64,000 nt of DNA from contig NZ_CP021731.1 of NCBI RefSeq assembly GCF_003628555.1, positions 3,410,001 to 3,474,000 on the forward strand. Reading direction: 5' to 3'. Within the stretch, counting starts at the first letter, position 1. Each line of letters starts with the position of its first letter. Shown in pieces: positions 1 to 8,872 of the stretch. Origin of the DNA: Azoarcus sp. DN11. Lineage in GTDB: Bacteria > Pseudomonadota > Gammaproteobacteria > Burkholderiales > Rhodocyclaceae. The translations under genes were made by a program, and so were the position numbers. The notes under the pieces are model-generated. The model was not told the origin of the DNA. It ran no database searches and worked only from the letters and a program-made list of their open reading frames with translations.

Positions 1-2474
1 GGCTGACCGTTGTAGCGCTCCAGGCGCGGCGATCCATAGACCCAGCGCGCCGTGGTGAATGCCGACAGCGGCACCATCTGGCCCTGCTTGTTGCGCACGT
101 ACCACTTGCCGAGATCCTCCGGCGTCATGCGCCCCGGCGCATCGGCTTGCAGATAGACCTTCTTGATGCGGCCACGGTCGATGAAGTCATTGACATACAC
201 GCCGCCCCAGGCCGTGTTCAGCGTGTCATTGACGTCCGCCACCGCCACGCCCAACGCTCCGGCCTTCGCGTGATCGATGTCAAGCTGGTATTCGGCAACG
301 TCGTCCTGCCCGTTAGGTCGCACCGCGACGAGCCGCTTATCCTGCGCCGCGAGGCCGAGGAACTGGTTGCGGGCAGCGACCAAGGCATCGTGGCCCAAGC
401 CGGCGCGGTCCTGCAGCATCAGGTTGAAGCCGTTCGCGGTACCCAGTTCGAGCACCGCCGGCGGCACGAAGGCAAACACCATCGCCTCGCGGATCTGCGA
501 GAACGCGGCCATGGCGCGCCCGGCCACCGACTTCACGTCCCGTCCGGGTTCATGACGCTCGTCCCAGTCCTTCATGCCGACGAAACCGAGGCCCATGTTC
601 TGGCCGCTGCCGCCGAAGCTGAAACCCGCCGCAGTGAAGATCGAGCGCACGCTGTCCTTCTCGGTCTCCAGGAAGTGCTTCTCGACCTTCTTCAGGACCT
701 CGACCGTGCGCTCCTGCGTCGCCCCCGCCGGCAGCGTGATCTGCGTGAACATCACGCCTTGGTCTTCCTCGGGCAGGAAGGAAGTCGGCATGCGCGTGAA
801 CAGCAGCCCCAGCACCACGACGATCGCAACATAGATCGCCAGGAAGCGGACACTGCGATGCAGGATGCGGGCGACGGCCGACTCGTAGCGCTGCGTATTG
901 CGCGCGAACATCACGTTGAACCAGTGGAAGAAGCGCCCGAAGAGGCCCCGCTCGCCGTGCTCGTGCCCCTTTTCCACCGGCTTGAGCATCGTCGCGCACA
1001 GCGCCGGCGTGAACACGATCGCGACCAGCACCGACAGGCCCATCGCCGCCGCGATCGTGATCGAGAACTGGCGGTAGATGACGCCGGTTGAGCCGCCGAA
1101 GAACGCCATCGGGATGAACACCGCCGACAGCACGAGACCGATGCCCACCAGCGCGCCGGTGATCTGGCTCATCGACTTCTTCGTCGCCTCCTTGGGCGAC
1201 AGGCCCTCCTCGGTCATCACGCGCTCGACGTTCTCGACCACCACGATCGCGTCGTCGACGAGCAGGCCGATCGCGAGCACCAGGCCGAACATCGTCAGCG
1301 TGTTGATGGAGAACCCCGCGGCCGCCATCACGCCGAAGGTCCCGAGCAGCACCACCGGCACCGCGATCGTCGGAATGATCGTCGCGCGGAAATTCTGCAG
1401 GAACAGGTACATCACGAGGAACACCAGCGCGATCGCCTCGATCAGCGTCTCGACGACGCCTTCGATCGAAAGCTTCACGAACGGTGTCGTGTCGTAGGGC
1501 ACCACCACTTCCACGCCGGGCGGGAAATACGGCTTCATCTGCTCCATCTTGGCGCGCACGGCCGCAGCCGTGTCGAGCGCGTTCGACCCTGCCGCGAGCT
1601 TGATGCCGATACCGGCTGCGGGCTCGCCGTTGAAGCGGCCGAGGATGCCGTAGTTCTCGGCACCGATCTCGATGCGCGCAACATCCTTGAGGCGCACTTC
1701 GCCGCCCTGCGCCGAGCTGCGCAGCAGGATCTTCTCGAACTGACCGACCGATTCGAGCCGGTTCTGCGCCGTGATCGTGGCGGTGAAACCTTGCCCGGAT
1801 ACCGCCGGCGTGCCGCCAAGCTGGCCGGCCGACACCTGCGCGTTCTGCACCCGGATCGCGTTCTGCACGTCACCGGGGGTGAGATGGAAATTGTTCAGCT
1901 TCGCCGGATCCAGCCAGATACGCATCGCGTACTGCGCACCGAACACCTGCACCTCGCCGACGCCCGTCACGCGCGACAGCGGATCCTGGACGCTGGAAAC
2001 GAGGTAGTCTGAGAGGTCGGCCCGATCCTGCGTTCCGCCCTTCGCGACGAAACCCAGCACCATCAGGAAGTTGCGCGCCGACTTGGCGACCTGCACGCCC
2101 TGTTGCTGTACCGCCTGCGGCACCAGCGGCAACGCCAGTTGCAGCTTGTTCTGCACCTGCACCTGGGCGATGTCGGGGTTGGTTCCTGCATCGAAGGTCA
2201 GCGTGATCGTCGCGCGGCCGAAGGAGTCGGACGACGAACTCATGTACAGCAGCCCGTCGAGGCCGGTCATCTTTTGCTCGATGACCTGCGTCACCGAGTC
2301 CTGCACCGTCTTCGCCGAAGCGCCCGGATAGGTCGCGTTGATCACCACGGTCGGCGGCGCGATCGACGGGTACTGCGCCACCGGCAGACGCAGGATCGAC
2401 AGCGCGCCGAACAGCATGATCACGATTGCGATGACCCACGCAAAGATGGGCCGGTCAATGAAAAAACGTGCCAT
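1..2474 (-). CDS. RND (HAE1/AcrB family) multidrug efflux permease, 3' end cut by window edge
   Basis: This is the inner-membrane proton/drug antiporter of a tripartite RND pump. About 824 of roughly 1050 residues are present; the C-terminus lies beyond base 1. The start ([17 protein letters not shown]) is the classic AcrB/MexB opening, with the first membrane helix at once. The proton-relay pair is visible in TM4 as [14 protein letters not shown], and porter-domain sequence flanks it on both sides. The gene lies 11 bp downstream of the adaptor gene on the same strand, so the two form one operon. A divergent TetR-type gene is the obvious regulator. The drug substrate cannot be read from sequence. 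No outer-membrane factor gene is visible here; it may lie past the left edge. Confidence 0.95.
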   Translation of the reverse strand, partial: MARFFIDRPIFAWVIAIVIMLFGALSILRLPVAQYPSIAPPTVVINATYPGASAKTVQDSVTQVIEQKMTGLDGLLYMSSSSDSFGRATITLTFDAGTNPDIAQVQVQNKLQLALPLVPQAVQQQGVQVAKSARNFLMVLGFVAKGGTQDRADLSDYLVSSVQDPLSRVTGVGEVQVFGAQYAMRIWLDPAKLNNFHLTPGDVQNAIRVQNAQVSAGQLGGTPAVSGQGFTATITAQNRLESVGQFEKILLRSSAQGGEVRLKDVARIEIGAENYGILGRFNGEPAAGIGIKLAAGSNALDTAAAVRAKMEQMKPYFPPGVEVVVPYDTTPFVKLSIEGVVETLIEAIALVFLVMYLFLQNFRATIIPTIAVPVVLLGTFGVMAAAGFSINTLTMFGLVLAIGLLVDDAIVVVENVERVMTEEGLSPKEATKKSMSQITGALVGIGLVLSAVFIPMAFFGGSTGVIYRQFSITIAAAMGLSVLVAIVFTPALCATMLKPVEKGHEHGERGLFGRFFHWFNVMFARNTQRYESAVARILHRSVRFLAIYVAIVVVLGLLFTRMPTSFLPEEDQGVMFTQITLPAGATQERTVEVLKKVEKHFLETEKDSVRSIFTAAGFSFGGSGQNMGLGFVGMKDWDERHEPGRDVKSVAGRAMAAFSQIREAMVFAFVPPAVLELGTANGFNLMLQDRAGLGHDALVAARNQFLGLAAQDKRLVAVRPNGQDDVAEYQLDIDHAKAGALGVAVADVNDTLNTAWGGVYVNDFIDRGRIKKVYLQADAPGRMTPEDLGKWYVRNKQGQMVPLSAFTTARWVYGSPRLERYNGQ

Positions 2475-2485
2475 CGTCGGCTACC

Positions 2486-3685
2486 TCACTTGGCGGCTGC
2501 GGCAGCCGCCCCGGCGGGCGCGGGCGCTCCCGCCGCACCGGCTTCCTGGGCCTGCACGGCCACGCCCGGGCGCACCTTCTGCAGCCCCTCGACGATCACG
2601 CGCTCGCCCGCGGCCAACCCGTCGGTCACGACCCACGCGTCCCCGTGCGACTGCGCGGCCGTCACGATGCGCGACTCCACCTTGCTCTCGCCGTTCACGA
2701 CCATCACGGTCGCGTTGCCGCGCGCATCGCGGCTCAGCGCGCCGTGCGGAACGAGGATCGCGTCGCTGTTCACGCCTTGCGCAAGCCGTGCACGCACGTA
2801 CATGCCCGGCAGCAGCTCACCTTTCGGATTCGGGAACACCGCACGCAGCGTCACGCTGCCCGTTCCCTGGTCCACGGAGATCTCCGAAAACTCCAGCTTG
2901 CCCTCGCTCCCGTACAGCGAACCGTCCTCGAGCACCAGCTTGACCGGCACCGCGTCGCCGCTGACGCGCTGCAGGCGCCCCTCGGCGAGGTCGCGTCGCA
3001 TCTTCAGCAGCTCGGCGCTCGACTGCGTGACGTCCACATAGATCGGATCCAGCTTTTGCACCGTCGCGAGCGCGGCGGCCTGGTTGGCCGTGACCAGTGC
3101 GCCCGGCGTGACCGCCGAGCGTCCGATGCGGCCCGCGATCGGCGAAGTCACGCGGGTGAAATCGAGATCGATCTTCGCCTTGTCGACCGCAGCCTTCGCG
3201 CTCGCGACCTCGGCCTGCGCCTGTTTCAGCTGCGCGGCGGCGTCGTCGTTGGCCTGCTTGCTCACGGCCTCGATGCCGACCAGCTGCGCGTAACGCTCCG
3301 CCTTCAGGCGTGCCGCCTGCACGTTCGCCTCCGCACGCGCGAGGCTGGCCTTCGCGCTGTCGTACGTCGCCTGATACGTCGCCGGGTCGATCTGGTAAAG
3401 GACTTGTCCCTGCTTCACCTCGCTGCCTTCGGCAAACATCCGCTGCTTCACGATGCCGCCCACCTGCGGACGCAGCTCGGCAATCAGGTAGGGGGCCGTC
3501 CGTCCGGGAAGCTCCGTCGTCTGCGGCACCGGCTCGGCGCGCACCGACACGACGGTCACGGCCGGCACGGGCGGAGGACCGCCGGCCGCCTGCTGCGAAT
3601 TCCCGTTGCTACAGGCACTCAGGACGAAGGCGCCGGCGAGGCCGGTCATCAGGGTGTAGAAAAACCGGTTGGGGTGGTTGTGCAT
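2486..3685 (-). CDS. RND efflux periplasmic adaptor (membrane fusion protein, AcrA/MexA-like)
   Basis: This adaptor links the inner-membrane pump to an outer-membrane channel. It has 399 residues from the chosen ATG at 3685; an ATG at 3703 would add six residues. The N-terminus carries a lipoprotein signal ending in the lipobox LSAC near residue 25, so the protein should be acylated and anchored to the inner membrane. After it come the lipoyl/barrel segment (TAPYLIAELRPQVGGIV), an alpha-helical hairpin rich in Ala, Gln and Lys, the second lipoyl half (DLDFTRVTSPIAGRIGRS) and a membrane-proximal barrel. The Ala/Pro-rich tail is low complexity. It is first in an operon with the permease and is probably repressed by the divergent TetR protein. 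Confidence 0.94.
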   Translation of the reverse strand: MHNHPNRFFYTLMTGLAGAFVLSACSNGNSQQAAGGPPPVPAVTVVSVRAEPVPQTTELPGRTAPYLIAELRPQVGGIVKQRMFAEGSEVKQGQVLYQIDPATYQATYDSAKASLARAEANVQAARLKAERYAQLVGIEAVSKQANDDAAAQLKQAQAEVASAKAAVDKAKIDLDFTRVTSPIAGRIGRSAVTPGALVTANQAAALATVQKLDPIYVDVTQSSAELLKMRRDLAEGRLQRVSGDAVPVKLVLEDGSLYGSEGKLEFSEISVDQGTGSVTLRAVFPNPKGELLPGMYVRARLAQGVNSDAILVPHGALSRDARGNATVMVVNGESKVESRIVTAAQSHGDAWVVTDGLAAGERVIVEGLQKVRPGVAVQAQEAGAAGAPAPAGAAAAAAK

Positions 3686-3754
3686 GTTTCGTCTCGAGAT
3701 CATCTCTGACCGCCGGTCGGGGCGAGTGGAAAAGAACTGATTGTGTCAGACTTA

Positions 3755-3786
3755 GAACGGTTATTCTAGATTGAACGCTCATTCTA
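3755..3786. promoter_or_regulatory. Paired operator-like repeats between RND operon and tetR
   Basis: Two copies of the pattern GAACGnTnATTCTA lie at 3755-3768 and 3773-3786, exactly 18 bp apart. Each holds a GAA-N6-TTC dyad. The stretch is AT-rich against its GC-rich surroundings and sits in the 165 bp between divergent starts. Arrays like this are typical of TetR-family autorepressor operators covering both promoters. That this TetR protein binds here is inference. Confidence 0.6.
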
Positions 3787-3850
3787 TGTTAGGCTACACC
3801 GCAACGCAACATTCGCGACAAATTTGTTTACCAGAACGAGAGGCCTCTCC

Positions 3851-4459
3851 ATGCGCCCTGATTTCGTCGAACCTTCACGTGCCGAGGCACGCCGCGCGCA
3901 GATCCTGGCTGCCGCCGGCGACTGTTTCCGCAAACACGGATTCCACGGCGCGAGCATTGCACTGATATCGAAGACCGCCGGAATGAGCTCCGGCCACATC
4001 TACCACTACTTCGAGAACAAGGAAGCGATCATCTCGGCGATTGTCGCGCGCGATCTCGAACGTTTTTTGACACTGACCGCGGAGATTAGATCCGCCTGCA
4101 ACGTCCGCGAGGCGATGCTCGCGCGAGTGGCCGAAGGCATCAACGACTGCCTCGACCAGGCCACCGCCGGCCTGAAGCTGGAGATCGTCGCGGAAGCATC
4201 GCGCAATCCCCATGTCGCCCAGATCGTGCATGAGGCGGACCGTGTTTGCCGCGAAAGCTTCGCGCTCACGATGCGCGACATGCGCCGCGCGTCGGGCCAT
4301 CAGGACGATGACCAGGCGATCGATGCAATGGTCGAAGTCGTCATCGCAATGTTCGAAGGCCTGCAGATCCGCGCGATACGCAATCCGGACCTCGACCGCG
4401 GCATGGTCTCGCGGCTGTTCCAGAGCACCCTGCGCGACCTGCTCGACCAGCCCGCCTGA
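3851..4459 (+). CDS. TetR/AcrR family transcriptional regulator
   Basis: A 202-residue repressor. The N-terminal helix-turn-helix (residues about 15-60) shows the TetR pattern ILAAAGDCFRKHGFHGAS followed by AGMSSGHIYHYFENKEAI. The C-terminal two-thirds is the all-helical ligand pocket and dimer region. ATG 3851 was chosen because GAGAGG lies about 7 bases upstream; an in-frame TTG at 3824 has no such site. Divergent placement against the RND adaptor gene makes it the probable drug-responsive repressor of that pump and of itself. The inducing ligand is unknown. Confidence 0.92.
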   Translation: MRPDFVEPSRAEARRAQILAAAGDCFRKHGFHGASIALISKTAGMSSGHIYHYFENKEAIISAIVARDLERFLTLTAEIRSACNVREAMLARVAEGINDCLDQATAGLKLEIVAEASRNPHVAQIVHEADRVCRESFALTMRDMRRASGHQDDDQAIDAMVEVVIAMFEGLQIRAIRNPDLDRGMVSRLFQSTLRDLLDQPA

Positions 4460-4566
4460 ACCCGCGCGGCCGTCGTCCCCGCGACCCGCCGGCAGTATCC
4501 GCCTCTCCCCCGGATCCGGCCACACGACGCCCTCGCCCATGTCGCGCGCCTACCCACGCGGCAACT

Positions 4567-4595
4567 GTAACCTTTGTGCGTCCCCCGCCATCTAA
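4567..4595 (+). promoter_or_regulatory. Putative ECF-type promoter of the sigma factor operon
   Basis: GTAACC at 4567-4572 is followed after 17 bases by ATCTAA at 4590-4595, giving a start about 17 bases before the sigma-factor ATG. GTAAC-type -35 elements with a TCTAA-like -10 are known for several ECF sigma groups, so autoregulation is plausible. There is no good TTGACA/TATAAT alternative in the 158 bp gap. The assignment rests on pattern alone. Confidence 0.45.
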
Positions 4596-4617
4596 TGGGC
4601 AAAACCGGGAGCACACC

Positions 4618-5325
4618 ATGACAACCGCCACCCCCACGCCCGAGTCCGACACCGCGCTGGTACAAGGAATCCTCGCCGGCAACGTCTTCGCCTTCGAGCG
4701 CCTGATGCGCCAGAACAACCGCCGCCTGTTCCGAGTCGCTCGCAGTATCCTGCGCGACGATGCAGAAGCCGAAGATGCTGTTCAGGACGGATACATTGAA
4801 GCGCACCGGGCGCTCGCGGGCTTTCGCGGTGAATCGCAGCTGTCCACCTGGCTGACGCGTATCGTCGTCAACCAGGCGCTCGCGCGCCGACGCGCGCGGC
4901 GGCCCGAGGCATCGGATATCGCACTCGACACCCTGGTCGACGAAGGTTCCGACGACATCATCCAGACACCGGAAACCGAGGCGATGCGGGCAGAGCTGCG
5001 CCGGATCATCGAAGCCTCGATCGACCGCCTGCCGGAGGGTCACCGGACGGTGTTCATGCTCCGCGCCGTGGAAGGCCTCAGCGTCGACGAAACCGCTACA
5101 GTCCTGGGCATCTCCGCGGGCAACGCCAAAGTCCGCTTCCTGCGCGCCCGTGCCCAGCTGCGCGAGGCCCTCGGTCAGCACCTCGGCACCTTGCTGGAAG
5201 ACGTATTCACCTTCGACGGGGACCGTTGTGACCGCATCGTCGCGCGCGTATGCACGCGCCTCGGCCTGCAGCCCCCCGCCCCACCTGGCCTCCCCGCCCA
5301 TGAGGACGAGCCGCCCCACACCTGA
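4618..5325 (+). CDS. ECF-type sigma-70 family RNA polymerase sigma factor
   Basis: A 235-residue group 4 sigma factor. Region 2 (about residues 25-95) shows AFERLMRQNNRRLFRVARSI and DAEDAVQDGYIEAHRAL, followed by FRGESQLSTWLTRIVVNQAL. Region 4 (about 135-190) has IDRLPEGHRTVFMLRAVEGL and the helix-turn-helix SVDETATVLGISAGNAKVR. The ATG at 4618 follows CGGGAG. A Pro-rich tail of about 25 residues extends beyond region 4. The next gene starts 12 bp downstream. No anti-sigma or zinc-binding ZAS protein gene is next to it, so how its activity is controlled is not evident. Confidence 0.93.
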   Translation: MTTATPTPESDTALVQGILAGNVFAFERLMRQNNRRLFRVARSILRDDAEAEDAVQDGYIEAHRALAGFRGESQLSTWLTRIVVNQALARRRARRPEASDIALDTLVDEGSDDIIQTPETEAMRAELRRIIEASIDRLPEGHRTVFMLRAVEGLSVDETATVLGISAGNAKVRFLRARAQLREALGQHLGTLLEDVFTFDGDRCDRIVARVCTRLGLQPPAPPGLPAHEDEPPHT

Positions 5326-5337
5326 AAGGAGATCGCC

Positions 5338-5928
5338 ATGATTGTCCAGATCAACCCCTTTGCCGCCCTCGAAGACATCAGCCGGCGGCGTTTCCTCTTC
5401 GGTTCCGGCGCGCTGCTCTCCGCCAGCGCCGTCGCCTTGCTCGCGAATCGTCCCGCCCTCGCCGCCGAATATGGCAAGAAGAAAGGCGGCGACACCGAGG
5501 CCGACGTCCGCATCCTCAACACTGCGCTGGGCGCCGAACTGGAAGCCATCGTTGCGTATGGCGTGGGCGCGCAGAGCGGACTGCTGCAAAAGGCGACGCT
5601 GGATCTCGCCACGCAATTTCAGGGACAGCACAAGGAACACGCCGACGTGCTCGCCAAGACGGTGCAGAAGCTCGGCGGCAAGCCCGTCGAAGCGAAAGCG
5701 CACTACGAGTTTCCGACCGACAAGCTGAAGACGCAGGCCGACGTGCTGGGCTTTGCGGCGGGGCTCGAGAAGGGGGCGGTCAGCGCCTATCTCGGCGCCG
5801 TGCCGCTCTTCAAGGAGCGCGATCTCGCCAAGGCTGCCGCCAGCATCCTCGGCGACGAGGCCATGCACTGGGCCATCCTGCGCCAGGCACTCGGCGACAA
5901 CCCGGTCCCGGCGGCCTTCGTGTCATGA
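5338..5928 (+). CDS. Tat-exported ferritin-like domain protein
   Basis: A 196-residue protein with a twin-arginine signal: SRRRFLFGSGALLSASAVAL around residues 15-34 and a likely cleavage after ANRPALAA. The mature part is a four-helix ferritin-like fold. Candidate metal ligands are the E67/E69 pair (GAELEAIVAYG), E100-H101 (QHKEHADVL), a Glu in GLEKGAVSAY and the E/H of GDEAMHWAILR. Tat export suggests the fold or its metal is completed in the cytoplasm. A strong AAAGGAG lies 7 bases before the ATG. It is co-transcribed with the sigma factor and overlaps the cytochrome gene by 4 bp. An oxidase, catalase-like or iron-binding role is possible; none is proven. Confidence 0.85.
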   Translation: MIVQINPFAALEDISRRRFLFGSGALLSASAVALLANRPALAAEYGKKKGGDTEADVRILNTALGAELEAIVAYGVGAQSGLLQKATLDLATQFQGQHKEHADVLAKTVQKLGGKPVEAKAHYEFPTDKLKTQADVLGFAAGLEKGAVSAYLGAVPLFKERDLAKAAASILGDEAMHWAILRQALGDNPVPAAFVS

Positions 5929-6317
5929 GCCGAAAGGCGGTCGCCACGCTTGCGCTGCTCGCGGCACAGTACGCCGCGGCGGCGCCCCCTCCACCCGGCG
6001 ACCCGGCGCGCGGCGCGGCGATCTACGATCGCTGCGCCGCTTGTCACGCACTTGCGTACAACCGCACCGGCCCGAAGCATTGCGGCCTTTTCGGACGACG
6101 CGCCGGCAGCGCGCCGGATTTCGAGTACTCGCCGGCAATGGCGAAGGCAAAGTTCAAGTGGAACGCCGAAACGCTCGATCGTTTCCTCGAAAACCCCACG
6201 CGCACGGTCCCCGGCACCACGATGGGCTACGCCGGCATCCCCGATCCGCGGGAGCGCGCCGACCTGATCGCCTGGCTCCGGGTGGCGACGGCCGACCCGG
6301 CCGAGTGCCGGCGCTGA
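5925..6317 (+). CDS. Periplasmic class I cytochrome c
   Basis: A 130-residue monohaem cytochrome. A short Ala-rich signal peptide ends near residue 20. The haem motif CAACH is at residues 37-41, and the probable axial Met is M100 in GTTMGYAGI. The sequence TGPKHCGLFGRRAGSAP after the haem site resembles cytochrome c2/c550 proteins; C53 is an extra cysteine. The start codon overlaps the stop of the ferritin-like gene (ATGA), so the two are translationally coupled. It may pass electrons to or from that protein, which is inference from coupling alone. It is the last gene before a convergent deformylase gene 44 bp away. Confidence 0.9.
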   Translation: MSRKAVATLALLAAQYAAAAPPPPGDPARGAAIYDRCAACHALAYNRTGPKHCGLFGRRAGSAPDFEYSPAMAKAKFKWNAETLDRFLENPTRTVPGTTMGYAGIPDPRERADLIAWLRVATADPAECRR

Positions 6318-6361
6318 CCCTCCGGCCCATCCGTTCTCCGGCCCATCCTCTGGCCGTGCCC

Positions 6362-6901
6362 TCACTCCGCCCCCGGATCCTCCGCCGGATCGGGAAACAG
6401 CACATCGGTAAAGCCGAAACGGCTCATGTCGCGCATGCGCATCGGGTACAGGATCCCCGCCAGGTGATCGCACTCATGCTGCACCACGCGCGCATGAAAA
6501 CCCTCCACGCTGCGGTCGATCACGCTCCCGTCCGGCGCTGATCCCGCGTAGCGGATGCGCCGGAAGCGCGGCACCAGCCCGCGCAAGCCCGGCACCGACA
6601 GGCACCCCTCCCAATCCTCATCCTCCTCGTCACCGAGCGGCACAATCACCGGATTCACGAGAACCGTTCGCGGCACGGGCGGCGCATCGGGATAACGCTC
6701 GCTATGCTCGAAGCCGAAGATCACCACCTGCAGCCCCACGCCGATCTGCGGTGCAGCCAGCCCCACCCCGCCGGCCGCGGCCATCGTGTCGAACATGTCA
6801 CGGATCAGCGCCTCGAGGTCGGGCGTCCCGAAGACGCTCACCGGCGCGGCAGGTTGCAACAGGCGCGGGTCGCCCATGCGCAGAATGGATCTGACAGCCA
6901 T
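6362..6901 (-). CDS. def: Peptide deformylase
   Basis: Removes the N-formyl group from new proteins. It has 179 residues, and all three family motifs are intact: GVGLAAPQ (46-52), EGCLSVPG with metal ligand C100, and QHECDHLAG with H142, E143 and H146. The ATG at 6901 begins [15 protein letters not shown]; an open frame continues upstream, but its translation has no deformylase character. It stands alone here, without the fmt gene that often accompanies def, so the genome may carry a second deformylase in the usual def-fmt context. Confidence 0.95.
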   Translation of the reverse strand: MAVRSILRMGDPRLLQPAAPVSVFGTPDLEALIRDMFDTMAAAGGVGLAAPQIGVGLQVVIFGFEHSERYPDAPPVPRTVLVNPVIVPLGDEEDEDWEGCLSVPGLRGLVPRFRRIRYAGSAPDGSVIDRSVEGFHARVVQHECDHLAGILYPMRMRDMSRFGFTDVLFPDPAEDPGAE

Positions 6902-7087
6902 TGATCGCTCCGGAACGGTTCGGATGGATGGTGCCACGCGGCGAAAAGCGCGCCGGACCTCCCGACCCGTACCCGCGTGGCAGAACGCACTATAGTCACG
7001 TAAACGCAGACACGCGACCACCTCCAGGCCCGCGGCAACCGCCGCACCCGTAATCCCCAGACGCACCGCACACCGGAGATACCAGCC

Positions 7088-7615
7088 ATGAAAACCTCCC
7101 TCGTCGTCACCCTGATCGGCCCCGACCGCCCTGGACTGGTCAACGCCCTCGCCACGCGCGCCACCGCTTGCGGAGCCGGCTGGATGGAAAGCAACATGGC
7201 CCAGCTCGCCGGCCAGTTTGCAGGTATCGTGCGGCTCGAGATCGACGAATCGGCCGCCGCCGACCTCGAAAAGTCGCTGCTCCAGCTCGAACACGAAGGG
7301 CTTCACCTGCGCCTCGAGCGCGGCATCCCGGCGACGACCAGTGCGCTGCGCAAAGCCCGGCTCGAACTCACCGGCCACGACCGCCCCGGCATCGTTCATG
7401 AGATCTCGACGGTCCTCGCACGTCACGGCGTGAGCATCGACAAGCTCGAGACCGCCTGCGAAAACGCATCGTTCAGCGGCGAACCCCTGTTTCGCGCCCA
7501 TGCCGAGTTGCACGTGCCGCTCGCGGTTCACGCATCCGACCTGCGCCGCGACCTCGAAGCGCTGGCCAACGAGTTGATGGTCGACCTGAGCCTCGAAGAC
7601 CAGCCGCTCCAGTGA
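7088..7615 (+). CDS. Glycine cleavage system regulator (GcvR-like), double ACT domain
   Basis: A 175-residue protein made of two ACT domains: residues about 4-75 open with [19 protein letters not shown], and about 90-170 open with [18 protein letters not shown]. This matches GcvR, which in E. coli binds GcvA and represses the glycine-cleavage operon when glycine is low. No gcv genes are nearby, so target and ligand are inferred only from the family. A TATAGT-like -10 lies in the 186 bp upstream without a clear -35. Confidence 0.85.
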   Translation: MKTSLVVTLIGPDRPGLVNALATRATACGAGWMESNMAQLAGQFAGIVRLEIDESAAADLEKSLLQLEHEGLHLRLERGIPATTSALRKARLELTGHDRPGIVHEISTVLARHGVSIDKLETACENASFSGEPLFRAHAELHVPLAVHASDLRRDLEALANELMVDLSLEDQPLQ

Positions 7616-7743
7616 ACCCGTCCCACCCGCGTCGCCGAATTGAGCCGTTTTCCCCGCGCTTATCGACGCAGTGTCGATCTCGACGGCGCATTAAAGTGCT
7701 CCCATGTCCGAACCAGTTGGCACGAACGGACAAGGAGCGACAA

Positions 7744-7911
7744 GTGGAACTCGAATATCTGGAATACGACTGCGAAGTGATCGAACTCGACGACCTTTCG
7801 GCGCACTCCAGTGACGCACAGGCCGACGAGACTGCGGAGGCCGCGTTCGCGAGCTGGTTCACCGACGGGCGCAGCGGCAATGGCTCCCAGGCGAGCGCCA
7901 GGAAAAGCTGA
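7744..7911 (+). CDS. Small acidic hypothetical protein (55 aa)
   Basis: No family recognised. The frame opens with GTG 7744, 6 bases after a strong AAGGAG (7732-7737), which is the main support for translation. The product is short and strongly acidic at the front (ELEYLEYDCEVIELDDL), with a basic tail and one cysteine. No signal peptide or membrane segment is seen. It lies between the GcvR-like gene and alkB on the same strand, 77 bp before alkB. It could be a real small protein or a leader peptide. Confidence 0.55.
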   Translation: MELEYLEYDCEVIELDDLSAHSSDAQADETAEAAFASWFTDGRSGNGSQASARKS

Positions 7912-7988
7912 GCCCCGCGGCGGTCGCCACTGAAGCCGACCGCGAACGGACCGCCCTTCGCCGCGTGATTCCGCAAACGAGCGGCACG

Positions 7989-8642
7989 ATGACGCTGGAT
8001 CTCTTCGAAACTGAAGACGCCTTCTCCACCGGCCGCGAAGAGCTCGCCCCCGGCGCCGTGGTCCTGCGCGGATTTGCCCGCGCAAGCGCAGCCCTCCTGC
8101 TGGCCGAGATAGAGCGCGTCGCGGCCCGCGCGCCCTTCCGCCACATGCTCACCCCCGGCGGCCAGCAAATGTCCGCCGCGATGACCAACTGCGGCCCCCT
8201 CGGCTGGGTCTCCGACCGGCGCGGCTACCGCTACGAACCGGCCGACCCGCAAAACGGTTGTGCCTGGCCCCCGATGCCCGAATCCTTCCGCAGCCTCGCG
8301 CACGACGCCGCCGCCGAGGCCGGCTTCCCGGCCTTCGATCCCGACGCCTGCCTGATCAACCGCTACGAACCGGGCACCCGCATGTCGCTGCACCAGGACC
8401 GCGACGAGCAGGACCTTGCCGTCCCGATCGTCTCGGTCTCGCTCGGCCTGCCGGCGACCTTCCTCTTCGGCGGCCTGAGCCGCGGCGACACCAGCGATCG
8501 CATCGCGCTCCGACATGGTGACGTGGTTGTGTGGGGCGGCCCGTCGCGACTGCGCTTTCACGGCATCCTCCCCGTGAAGGACGGCACTCACTCTCTTCTT
8601 GGTCGCCAGCGCATCAATCTGACCTTCCGCAAGGCAACCTGA
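7989..8642 (+). CDS. alkB: Alpha-ketoglutarate-dependent DNA dioxygenase AlkB
   Basis: Repairs 1-methyladenine and 3-methylcytosine by oxidative demethylation using Fe(II), 2-oxoglutarate and oxygen. It has 217 residues, matching E. coli AlkB (216). The iron ligands H135, D137 (SLHQDRDE) and H191 (LRFHGI) and the 2-oxoglutarate arginines R208 and R214 (RINLTFR) are all present. ATG 7989 gives MTLDLFE, in line with E. coli MLDLFAD; the upstream in-frame GTG at 7965 is less likely. No ada gene is nearby, so it is not in the classic ada-alkB operon. Confidence 0.95.
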   Translation: MTLDLFETEDAFSTGREELAPGAVVLRGFARASAALLLAEIERVAARAPFRHMLTPGGQQMSAAMTNCGPLGWVSDRRGYRYEPADPQNGCAWPPMPESFRSLAHDAAAEAGFPAFDPDACLINRYEPGTRMSLHQDRDEQDLAVPIVSVSLGLPATFLFGGLSRGDTSDRIALRHGDVVVWGGPSRLRFHGILPVKDGTHSLLGRQRINLTFRKAT

Positions 8643-8683
8643 GCACTCCTCTGGGGAAGGGAATTCCACGCTTCCAATGCGGC

Positions 8684-8722
8684 AAAACAAAAAACCCGCA
8701 GAGCCTTACGCTGTGCGGGTTT
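8684..8722 (-). terminator. Rho-independent terminator after tRNA-Val
   Basis: A 9-bp stem AAACCCGCA/TGCGGGTTT (8692-8700 with 8714-8722) has an 11-base loop. Read on the minus strand it is followed by T-rich sequence (complement of the A-run 8684-8691). It ends transcription from hupB and tRNA-Val and could also act weakly on alkB from the other side. Confidence 0.85.
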
Positions 8723-8756
8723 CTGATACTACTTGCCACGTGGTGGCAGGTGTTCT

Positions 8757-8832
8757 TGGTGGGTGCTAACGGGGTCGAACCGCTGACATCCTCCTTGTAA
8801 GGGAGGCGCTCTACCAACTGAGCTAAGCACCC
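8757..8832 (-). tRNA. tRNA-Val (anticodon TAC)
   Basis: A complete 76-base tRNA with encoded CCA. The acceptor arms GGGTGCT and AGCACCC pair perfectly, and a TTAGCTCAGTTGGTAGAGC D-arm is present. The anticodon stem CCTCC/GGAGG holds the loop CTTACAA, so the anticodon is TAC, reading GUA and related valine codons. The T-arm carries GGTTCGACCCC. It begins 40 bp after the hupB stop with no clear promoter of its own, so it is probably made from the hupB transcript, an order common in betaproteobacteria. Confidence 0.97.
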
Positions 8833-8872
8833 GTGCCGGACAGGTGCGAAGCCCCCAATCCAACAAAGTCCG

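Noticed and set aside
3824..3850. TTG at 3824 as start of the TetR gene
   Set aside because: No ribosome-binding site; the ATG at 3851 has GAGAGG at good spacing and begins where family similarity begins.
4300..5868. Antisense open frame of 522 codons opposite the sigma factor and ferritin-like genes
   Set aside because: It is a shadow of GC-rich codon use: no recognisable family, Arg/Ala/Gly-rich composition, and it covers three well-supported genes on the other strand.
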